A stretch of 36,906 nt of DNA, taken from Candidatus Poribacteria bacterium (GTDB lineage: Bacteria > Poribacteria > WGA-4E > WGA-3G). Under the pieces are notes generated by a model, which saw only the letters and a list, made by a program, of their open reading frames with translations, searched no databases and was not told where the DNA came from. Location of the stretch: positions 1 to 36,906 of the forward strand of contig JAJEDN010000098.1 of assembly GCA_022821495.1 (NCBI GenBank), written 5' to 3'. Shown here in pieces: positions 7,252 to 15,200 of the stretch. A program made the translations under genes and the position numbers. Each line of letters starts with the position of its first letter. Within the stretch, counting starts at the first letter, position 1.

Positions 7252-8451
7252 ATGAGAAGTGACGACGTTGAATTGATTCAGCGCATCCTCGCGGGTGATG
7301 AGAACGCCTTCGCGACTTTGATTGAAAAATATCAACAGCAGGTTCACGCGTTCGCCTTTCGGAAAGTAAGGGATTTTCAAACTGCTGAAGATATTACACA
7401 GGAAACCTTCCTGCAAGTACATCAGAAACTCGCGACGCTAAACGATCCAGCAAAGTTTTCAGGGTGGCTATATGCGATTGTGAATCATCTGTGTATTGCA
7501 TGGTACCGAAAAAATCGGTTACAAACCGAGGCATTGCAAGAGATCTACATCTCAGAAATAGAGACAGAGGCATATTCTCGGTATGTTGCGACAGAACACG
7601 TCAAAGCGACTGCCGAAGTGCAACGCGACCTCGTGAAAAAGCTGCTTACCAAGTTGAAGGAGAGGGACCGTGAGGTTATCACACTCCACTATTTTGAAGA
7701 GATGACATCTTCAGAAATAGGCGAACTTTTAGGCGTATCCGAAAACACGATTAAGAGTTGGCTTCACCGTGCAAGACAGCAATTAAAGAAGTACGAATCC
7801 ATAATTCAAGAGGCATTAGATATTACAATTGAAACGGAACGCCGTTCCCAACACCAATCGAAAGGAGAAATTAGTATGTCTGACGAAATGAGAAATAAAT
7901 CTGAGGTTGACGCGAAGTTGGAAGGGATGCAACGTCAGATTACCGATCTACAGGAGCAGATTAGCGGCATCGCAGCGAACTTGGATAATTCTATTCGCGA
8001 CGATAAAAGTGCAGCACTTAATGCATTACTCCAACTTCCGAACGATTCAAAAGATCCGATTACATGGTGCTACGCAGGTGCCTATCGTGCTGCCTCTGGA
8101 CAGACGTCAAGACGCGGCTCCATCTGGACGACCAACGTTGATAGCTTCCTATCGAACGCACCGGATGCTGAAATTGTGAAACTTGCGAAATTCTTCACAA
8201 ACCCTACTGTAGTCGCTGTTTTAAGACAATTAGTGGCGGGCAAGAAATCGGTCGCGGATTTGGCAAACGGCTGTGGCATTTCCGAAAGTGAGATGGAGGA
8301 AACCGTGGAAATGTTAGCAGATGGAGCGTTAGTGAAACGCGCGGAAGACGATCTCATCGAGCCGAAAAACGATGCCGTTTTTTATTTTTTGAACTTCGTC
8401 GGTATGGTAACGGTCTATTTGAATCCTGAAGACTACCATTCTCAGGATTAA
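7252..8451 (+). CDS. ECF sigma factor fused in frame to a coiled-coil/winged-helix protein
   Basis: 399 residues; GGAG lies 7 bases before the ATG. Residues 1-195 are an ECF sigma factor (AFATLIEKYQQQVHA; TAEDITQETFLQV; SSEIGELLGVSENTIKSWLHRARQQLKK). The probable recognition helix carries W170 and H172 where the neighbouring paralogue has Arg at both places, so promoter preference may differ. Codon 209 is an ATG with its own AAGGAG site, starting a 191-residue part: a coiled coil (DAKLEGMQRQITDLQEQISG), then a winged-helix-like segment (FFTNPTVVAVLRQLVAGKKSVADLANGCGISESEMEETVE, given here only as landmarks) and a tail NFVGMVTVYLNPED. The C-terminal part resembles ArsR-like helix-turn-helix proteins but I cannot name its family. 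A small coiled-coil gene follows after 17 bases. Confidence 0.85.
   Translation: MRSDDVELIQRILAGDENAFATLIEKYQQQVHAFAFRKVRDFQTAEDITQETFLQVHQKLATLNDPAKFSGWLYAIVNHLCIAWYRKNRLQTEALQEIYISEIETEAYSRYVATEHVKATAEVQRDLVKKLLTKLKERDREVITLHYFEEMTSSEIGELLGVSENTIKSWLHRARQQLKKYESIIQEALDITIETERRSQHQSKGEISMSDEMRNKSEVDAKLEGMQRQITDLQEQISGIAANLDNSIRDDKSAALNALLQLPNDSKDPITWCYAGAYRAASGQTSRRGSIWTTNVDSFLSNAPDAEIVKLAKFFTNPTVVAVLRQLVAGKKSVADLANGCGISESEMEETVEMLADGALVKRAEDDLIEPKNDAVFYFLNFVGMVTVYLNPEDYHSQD
7876..8451 (+). other. Possible internal start: separate coiled-coil/winged-helix protein
   Basis: ATG 7876 is codon 209 of the frame that starts at 7252. AAGGAG lies 8 bases before it, so the 191-residue C-terminal part (MSDEMRNKSEVDAK onward) may be made as its own protein, by the fusion, or both. 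This matches the layout of the ECF-clamp gene exactly. Confidence 0.55.
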
Positions 8452-8468
8452 TTAAGGAGAAAACTGTT

Positions 8469-8636
8469 ATGGCAGAGGAAGTGAAAGATCGCGTTAAGCT
8501 CGAAACACGGCAGTCTTTTCTGGAAGAAAAGCAGCGGACGCTTGAATCAAATCTGGAGGGACTACAAGGGCATCGCAAAGAAGTTGTGGAAACGAGAGAC
8601 CGTCATCTTGCTGAGGTAGATGAGAAAATTCAGTAA
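8469..8636 (+). CDS. Small coiled-coil protein (55 residues)
   Basis: ATG 8469 to TAA 8636, preceded by AAGGAG with 9 bases of spacing. The product begins MAEEVKDRVKLETRQ and is almost wholly charged heptad-like helix (EEKQRTLESNLEGLQ). It lies 17 bases after the ECF/winged-helix gene and is likely co-transcribed; it might pair with that protein's coiled coil. No known family is recognised. Confidence 0.6.
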   Translation: MAEEVKDRVKLETRQSFLEEKQRTLESNLEGLQGHRKEVVETRDRHLAEVDEKIQ

Positions 8637-8682
8637 CTTCGTGGGTATGACAAGGGTCTATCTGGATCCAGAAGACCACTAA
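8635..8682 (+). pseudogene. Relic of the C-terminus of a winged-helix partner paralogue
   Basis: Codons 8635-8682 read NFVGMTRVYLDPEDH then stop. This nearly repeats the tail NFVGMVTVYLNPEDY of the protein ending at 8451. The frame overlaps the last two bases of the 55-residue gene's stop codon. It appears to be what is left of a second copy after a deletion; the 55-residue gene may itself come from that event. Confidence 0.6.
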
Positions 8683-8701
8683 TCCGAGTCCGGCACCTCG
8701 T

Positions 8702-8724
8702 AGGCGCGTTTTGCAAGCGCGCCT
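8702..8724. repeat. Hairpin AGGCGCG / CGCGCCT
   Basis: Perfect 7-bp GC-rich stem with a 9-base loop, between the small coiled-coil gene and the ABC permease promoter. No T-run follows, so it is more likely a dispersed palindromic repeat than an intrinsic terminator. Confidence 0.5.
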
Positions 8725-8766
8725 CCTAAATCTCGCGTGCGTGTTTATTTCGACAATCTTTAAATC

Positions 8767-8795
8767 TTGGACAAAAACGCGCAATGGTTTATAAT
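8767..8795 (+). promoter_or_regulatory. Sigma-70 type promoter of the permease pair
   Basis: TTGGAC (8767-8772), 17 bases, TATAAT (8790-8795), about 50 bases before the ATG at 8845. Confidence 0.7.
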
Positions 8796-8844
8796 TACCC
8801 CGAACTAATGACACTTGCCTAAACCGATACAAAGGAATTGTTTA

Positions 8845-10353
8845 ATGTTTTGGGTGCTACTGCGGCGCGAGATTCTCGCCCATCTGATCACATTCCGTTT
8901 TGCGATTACGGTGATTACCTGCTTGCTGCTGGTTGCCACAACTATGTTCATCAGAATTAATGATTATGAACAGCGGTTAGCGAGCTACAATGCCGCCAGA
9001 GATGCGCACCGTGATGAACTTTTATCGACCCGCACCTATTCCTTTTTAATGCCAAAGATCGATCGACCGCCGAATCCGCTGAGCATTTTTAACGCGGGTA
9101 TGGACAGTCGGCTCGGTAATACACTTCGGATTTATTATACACATGTCCCTGTCCTCTGGGATGCCCATTCCCACAGCTCTGGCAATCTTTTCATCGATCA
9201 TTTCTACCGAATCGATCTTGTCTTTGTTTTCCAGTTCGTGCTTTCATTACTGGCACTGCTGTTTGCCTACGATGCGATTGCAGGCGAACGTGAAAGCGGC
9301 ACAATGCGGGTGACAATGAGCAACCCGGTCCGACGGGGCAGCATCTTGGGTGCAAAGTACGTTGGCGCAATGACATGTCTAATCCTGCCACTCATCATCA
9401 GTTTTATCATCGCTTTGATTTGGATCGTATCAACGGGTTCAATCGTCTTTAGTGAAGCGGATTTCCTACGAATTGCGGGTATCCTGCTAACTTCGATTAT
9501 CTATCTTTCCGCTATCTACCTGATAGGATTTTTTATTTCTGCTTCGGTGCACCGCACCGCAACAGCACTCATGCTCTCTCTATTTGTCTGGGTGGTACTG
9601 GTACTGATCTATCCCTCTGTTAGCGTGTCGGTGGTTGATCAACTGATAAAACCGCAAAGGAGCCGGTTAGATTCGAGTTACGATGCGATGTGGCAAATAC
9701 GAGAGACAGCCAATGAAGAGGTGATAGAATATCTGCAGAACGATGGCGTTGAAGGTGAAAGCGAACACTTTAATGTAGAGGGTTCTCGCGGTGGATTAAA
9801 CGTGGGTCTCAGTAACCAAAGAACACTGATGCGTATAGACTTCAGAGCGTATGATTGGCAATTCATCAGTCCGGAATCTGAAAAACGCGTGCCGCATGTC
9901 ATCCGCTACCATCAATTCTTAGCACCCTTACGTATTGATGCAGCAGAGAAAATGGGATTGATACGTCTGCCCGCCTTAGATCAAATCCGGTTTCGGAGAG
10001 CCAGAATCGCGCAGCATCTACTTCGACTCTCCCCTGCAGCGATGTATAATCTCGCAACACAAGCATGGTTAGGAACAGACCTTGATGGTGTCGTAGATTT
10101 CTTTGAGGCGGCGCGCCACTACCGACGGACGCTGATTAATTACTTTTACGATGAAGAAGCTTTTTCGAGTCGACAGTGGTTTGCGAGCGATCAAGGTGCC
10201 GTCAACTTAGACGATCTGCCGAGATTTGTTTATCAACGCGCCAGCCTCTGGATAAATGTTACACGGGCACTTCCTGACCTGCAGTTGCTGATACTCCTCA
10301 ATGTTGCGTTGTTCCTTGGGACCTTCGCCATTTTTGTCAGGCAAGAGATTTAG
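8845..10353 (+). CDS. ABC-2 type transporter permease, first of pair
   Basis: 502 residues from ATG 8845, preceded by AAAGGA with 8 bases of spacing; the frame is open to TTG 8815 but has no ribosome site there. A first membrane helix (~15-35) is followed by an external loop, then a cluster of helices at ~125-275, a large soluble segment (~280-475), and a last helix at ~478-498. The sequence FAYDAIAGERESGTMR after the second helix is typical of ABC-2 permeases in GldG/NosY-like exporters with a DUF3526-type region. It overlaps in style with the next gene, 8 bases downstream, and the two probably form a heterodimer. No ATP-binding subunit is encoded nearby. The substrate is unknown. Confidence 0.8.
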   Translation: MFWVLLRREILAHLITFRFAITVITCLLLVATTMFIRINDYEQRLASYNAARDAHRDELLSTRTYSFLMPKIDRPPNPLSIFNAGMDSRLGNTLRIYYTHVPVLWDAHSHSSGNLFIDHFYRIDLVFVFQFVLSLLALLFAYDAIAGERESGTMRVTMSNPVRRGSILGAKYVGAMTCLILPLIISFIIALIWIVSTGSIVFSEADFLRIAGILLTSIIYLSAIYLIGFFISASVHRTATALMLSLFVWVVLVLIYPSVSVSVVDQLIKPQRSRLDSSYDAMWQIRETANEEVIEYLQNDGVEGESEHFNVEGSRGGLNVGLSNQRTLMRIDFRAYDWQFISPESEKRVPHVIRYHQFLAPLRIDAAEKMGLIRLPALDQIRFRRARIAQHLLRLSPAAMYNLATQAWLGTDLDGVVDFFEAARHYRRTLINYFYDEEAFSSRQWFASDQGAVNLDDLPRFVYQRASLWINVTRALPDLQLLILLNVALFLGTFAIFVRQEI

Positions 10354-10361
10354 AGAAAAAA

Positions 10362-11834
10362 ATGATTTTTTACATCGTTATACGGGAACTGTACGATCAC
10401 CTCAGTAGTCTCCGTTTTGCACTGACAACCCTATTAATTCTAATACTGATGATTGTCAATGCCGTTGTGTATCTTGGAGAACACAAGCAGCGAATGGGCA
10501 TCTATCGAGGGCGGACCATTGCATCAGAAAACCGACTGCAATCTCGGTGCGAGACGCTGTATGATCTGGTGCTAAGGGGTCCTGGACACCTGTACAAAAA
10601 ACCGAGTCCTCTGGCTTTTTGTGCAGATGGCGGCGAAAGACTTCTACTTGACGAAGTCCGCGGCACCTCTGAAAGACGGATACGTCGCTGGTGGAACGGA
10701 GATGTTTCTTACGAATTCACAGAAATATGGGGGTTAACCTATCCACCCAATGTTGATATATTGTTCATTTCAGAGCAGGTGCCGAGCGAAAGAAGTATCA
10801 TGCCGGACTATATCAAAATTGATTGGGGCTTCGTGACGGCTGTGCTATTAAGTTTCATGGGTATTCTGTTTACGTTTGATGCCATCTCCGGTGAGCAGGA
10901 ACGTGGCACATTGCGGTTGATACTATCCAATAGTATTTCACGGAGCACCGTGATTTGTGGTAAATTTCTCGGTGCTTTCTGGACGATTGCGATCCCTTTT
11001 TTGCTTGGAGCGATTGTCAATATCTCCATCATATACCTTTCAGAATCCGTTCCACTCAGCGGGAACCATTGGGTCCGGTTGGGTTTGATCATCTGTGTCG
11101 CGTTGATTTATACCTCAATTTTTATTTTCTTGGGCATCCTTGTTTCCAGTCGTGTCAGAGAGTCCTCAACGAGTTTAGCGATTCTACTATTGATTTGGAC
11201 AGTTTGGGTGGTGCTACTGCCAAACGCTCTCGGTTCCGTTGGTAACCGTTTGCACGCCCGTCCTTCCGCCAGAGAATTTATGGCGCAGGCACGGGATTCA
11301 CGCGAAGATTTGCAGGAACGCTACTTTGCTCGGATCAAAGAACCGCCGAAACAAGAAACGCCTGCAACAATTGCAACAGCATTAGGGGCGGAATATGTTA
11401 ATAAAGATGCAGAACTACGGGATCGCTTACATGCAGGCTACCTTTCTGAGGAACTCCGTCAGATTCAAACCGCTCGGTCCCTTACCCGTATTTCGCCAGC
11501 AGCCATTGTGCAGTACGCCTTTGAAGGGCTTGCGGGTACCGGTTTGTCTCGCCATTTAGACTTCATCTCTCAAACACGTCAATACGCAAAACAGTTTCGG
11601 CAATTCCTCATTGATACGGATCGCGCGGATCCTGCGAGTCCGCATGCGGTCGGTATCCCAGAAGGGACATCGCAAAAACCGGTGAACTTTGATGCCGTCC
11701 CGAAGTTTGAGGATCAACACCACTTTAGTTCGGATTTTGATGCGGCAATTGTCGATTTATTGCTGTTGATTCTGTTTTTGTTGGTGTTGTTCGTTGGCAC
11801 TTTCCTTTCTTTCCTGCACACGGAGATTGGGTGA
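10362..11834 (+). CDS. ABC-2 type transporter permease, second of pair
   Basis: 490 residues with the same plan as its neighbour: N-terminal helix (~18-38), external loop, helix cluster from ~155 to 310 containing FTFDAISGEQERGTLR, soluble segment (~310-455), and C-terminal helix (~462-485). Both begin with a short R-E-L/I motif and share the SLRFALT/TFRFAIT segment, so they are ancient duplicates. Eight bases separate the genes, so coupled translation is likely. The last 25 bases of the gene belong to a 62-base segment duplicated downstream (11952-12013). Confidence 0.8.
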   Translation: MIFYIVIRELYDHLSSLRFALTTLLILILMIVNAVVYLGEHKQRMGIYRGRTIASENRLQSRCETLYDLVLRGPGHLYKKPSPLAFCADGGERLLLDEVRGTSERRIRRWWNGDVSYEFTEIWGLTYPPNVDILFISEQVPSERSIMPDYIKIDWGFVTAVLLSFMGILFTFDAISGEQERGTLRLILSNSISRSTVICGKFLGAFWTIAIPFLLGAIVNISIIYLSESVPLSGNHWVRLGLIICVALIYTSIFIFLGILVSSRVRESSTSLAILLLIWTVWVVLLPNALGSVGNRLHARPSAREFMAQARDSREDLQERYFARIKEPPKQETPATIATALGAEYVNKDAELRDRLHAGYLSEELRQIQTARSLTRISPAAIVQYAFEGLAGTGLSRHLDFISQTRQYAKQFRQFLIDTDRADPASPHAVGIPEGTSQKPVNFDAVPKFEDQHHFSSDFDAAIVDLLLLILFLLVLFVGTFLSFLHTEIG

Positions 11835-12013
11835 TTTTCTGATAAGTGTGGATCGTCCATGATTCGCGGTGTAGAACTATTTAGTTTTAATAAATTTAGG
11901 ACTTACGCAGCTCCACTGCAGGCGGGGTTTCAAACCCCGCCTGCAGTGTGCTTTTCTGCACACAGAGATTGGGTGATTTTCTGATAAGTGTGGATCATCC
12001 ATGGTTCGCGGTG
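11810..12013. repeat. 62-bp direct duplication flanking a 17-bp palindrome
   Basis: Bases 11810-11871 and 11952-12013 match at 58 of 62 positions; all four differences are transitions. The first copy spans the end of the second permease gene. Between them CACTGCAGGCGGGGTTT (11914-11930) and its perfect reverse complement (11932-11948) flank one base, next to AGGACTTACGCAG. The 385-base gap up to the next gene holds this structure, an ECF-type promoter, and otherwise AT-rich sequence. Confidence 0.8.
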
Positions 12014-12125
12014 GCTTTTGACTTGATTAATGAACGGCTTTTCGGTAAAATTGCGGACAATCCTACCTTCATTTATTAGAGAGCATCGCATAAATAAGTT
12101 TTAGAGTCCTTTGCCTCTAAAAATA

Positions 12126-12153
12126 TGCACTCTTTTCGCTGACAAATCGTGTC
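12126..12153 (+). promoter_or_regulatory. ECF-type promoter motif, copy 4
   Basis: TGCAC (12126-12130), 20 bases, GTC (12151-12153) within CGTGTCATTAATAATT, 66 bases before the ATG at 12220. This is the only copy in the window that does not precede an ECF gene. Confidence 0.5.
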
Positions 12154-12219
12154 ATTAATAATTGAAGACTTTGTTATTCGGCAAATATGTTAGTATGAGC
12201 AATTTTATTCGGAGAACAG

Positions 12220-15200
12220 ATGCGAAAATTCTTTTCCGCACGGTGTTGGATTCTTGTTTTCTTAAGTCTCTACGTTACCGTTGCACACGCCCAAGATAGC
12301 GTTCCCACGCATTCGGTTGATGGCACGTTTATTAAGGAATGGTTGGTACTGGGTCCCTTCTTTCCAGAGGATTTGGAGACCGATTTCCTCGCGTCAGTTA
12401 ACGGTGAGGCTTCTGTTAATCCCAAACCCGGCGATACCGTGCCCACTGCTGAAGGAGAAATTTTGACGTGGACAGTATATCGCTTTCAAGAAAACATCGT
12501 CAATCTGCTTGATGCCGTTGGAAATCATAGAGAAGCGGTCTGCTATGCGTTTTGCCTACTCGAAAGCGACATGGATGGCGATGGAGAAATCCTTGTTGGC
12601 AGCGATGATGGGGTCGTGGTTTTGCTCAACGGTCAAAGGGTACACACGCGGAAAGTTAGAAGGCCACTCGTCGCGGATGAAGATAAAGTTGCTGTTTCAT
12701 TGCGTCCGGGTACAAATCGTTGCCTGATAAAGATCTCAAATCGTTTTGGAAATTGGGCATTAACAACGCGCGTGCTTCCACCAACACGTGCGGTGATAGA
12801 TGGGATTATTACTGATGCGTCGGGAAAGACCTTAGCCAATGCCCTCGTGCACCTATGGCAGGGCAGCACCCTGATTGCCAAAACAGAAACTGACACCGAA
12901 GGCTTTTACCAGTTTTCAGTCTACCCAGCAAGTGGGCACTATAATATTCAAGCCACCCATGAGGACAAAGGTAATTGGGAAATGGGAGTCCAACTTCCTG
13001 CAGGTGATCGTGCGAAAATGAACCTGACGTTACGGCAGGCTATTAGTATCTCTGGGAACCTATTGGCACTTGATAATAATACCCCAAATGCTGGTGTTCT
13101 TGTGGAAGCGATTTTAATCGGGGAGAATAGTGCCGGTCAAAAGAGAACAACGACTCTTTCAGATAGCAGAGGTAGGTATCAATTCATCAACCTGATTGCT
13201 GGGTCGTATCAGTTACGTTGCCATACCTGGGACACGCATAACGATAATCCAAACCCAATTGTCTCTGTTGACCGACAAAATACGCTTAATATAGATTTCC
13301 GTTTTCCGCCTTTCAAACATGGGACATGGAAACACTATACTTATCTTGATGGATTGGGGCAGAACCGTGTCTGGGCGATTTTCCAGGACCGGGACGGTTT
13401 CCTGTGGTTTGGTACCGATAGTGGCGGTATTTCTCGCTACGATGGCGATAAGTTCGTCAACTTTACTACCGATGACGGACTCGTATCTAACGCCGTCTGG
13501 ACGATCCATCAAGACAGAGAAGGGATTCTTTGGTTCGGGACAAATGGCGGCATCTCTCAATATGATGGCGATAAGTTTATCAACTTCACTATCAACGATG
13601 GACTTATATCCAACGATGTCTGGGCGATCCATCAAGACAGAGAGGGATTCCTTTGGTTCGGGGCAAAAGGCGGCATCTCTCAATATGATGGCGATAAGTT
13701 TATCAACTTCACCACCGATGACGGACTCATATCTAACGATGTCTGGGCGATCCATCAAGACAGAGAAGGGGTCTTCTGGTTCGGGACAAGTGGCGGCATC
13801 TCTCGATATGATGGCGATAAGTTTATCAACTTCACTACCGATGACGGACTTCCTAACAATTCTGTCCAGGCGATCCATCAAGACAGAGAAGGGGTCTTCT
13901 GGTTCGGGACAAGTGGCGGCATCTCTCAATATGATGGCGATAAGTTTATCAACTTCACTACCGATGACGGACTTCCCAATAACATTGTTCAGACAATCCA
14001 TCAAGATCGAGAAGGGTTCCTCTGGTTTGGAACTTGGACAGGCGGTGTTTCTCGTTATGATGGTGATAAGTTTATCAACTTTACTACCGGTAAGGGATCT
14101 ATCGCTAACTATGTGCGGGCGATTCATCAAGACAGAGAAGGGTTCCTCTGGTTTGGAAGCCCGGGCCAGGGACTCAGTCAATATGATAGCAACGGCTTTA
14201 TTAACTTCACGACTGCTGATGGTCTCCTGAGCAACGTTATTTACGCAATTTACCGGGACCGAGAGGGCTTCATCTGGTTCGGAACAGACAGCGGAATTAG
14301 TCAGTATGATGGTGATAAGTTTATCAACTTTACAACTAATGAGAGACTCGTGCAAAATGATGTCATCTCGATCTATCAAGATCAGGAAGGGTTCTATTGG
14401 TTCGGAACCGACGGTGGCGGTATTTCTCGCTACGATGGTGATAAGTTCGTCAACTTTACTACCGATAACGGACTCGTATCTAACTCGATCTGGGCGATCC
14501 ATCAAGACAGAGAAGGGTTCCTCTGGTTCGGGACTCGGGACGGTATTTCTCGCTACGATGGTGATAAGTTTACCAACTTCACTACCGACGAAGGACTTGC
14601 GCAAAATGACGTGACTTCGATTTATGAGGCCCAGGATGGTTCTCTATGGTTCGGTACTGAGAGTAGTGGTGTTTCTCGTTACGATGGGAATAAGTTCGTC
14701 AACTTTACCATCAATAATGGATTGGGATCCAATACTGTTTGGACAATTTGTCAAGACCGGGATGGTTTCCTATGGTTTGGTACTTTAGGTGGCAGTGGTG
14801 TTTCTCGTTACGATGGGGACACGTTTGTTAATTTTACGACCAATGAAGGACTCACACAAAACGATGTGATCTCAATTTACAAGGACGGGGACGGCTTCCT
14901 GTGGTTTGGCACAGACAGTGGGGGTGTCTCTCGGTATGATGGCACCTCATGGATGGCTTTAGATACACGGGATGGACTCATAAATAATCAAGTTTTGGGA
15001 ATTTGTCAAGATTCGGATGGGAGGTTCTGGTTTGCAACGCCTGAAGGGGTGACCCAATATAATCCGAATCGGGTTTCACCGAGGGTGCGTATCGTTTCAG
15101 TTCAGAGCCACAAAACATCTGCCCAAACTGAATCTCTTAAGACAATTAAGGATATTACGACCGATACGCGTGTAACCATCAAGTATAGCAGTATCGACTT

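Noticed and set aside
13213..14604. A 463-codon open frame on the minus strand opposite the propeller repeats
   Set aside because: It mirrors the 14 coding repeats of the plus-strand gene; the repeated DNA keeps the antisense frame open by periodicity. It has no ribosome site or recognisable domain.
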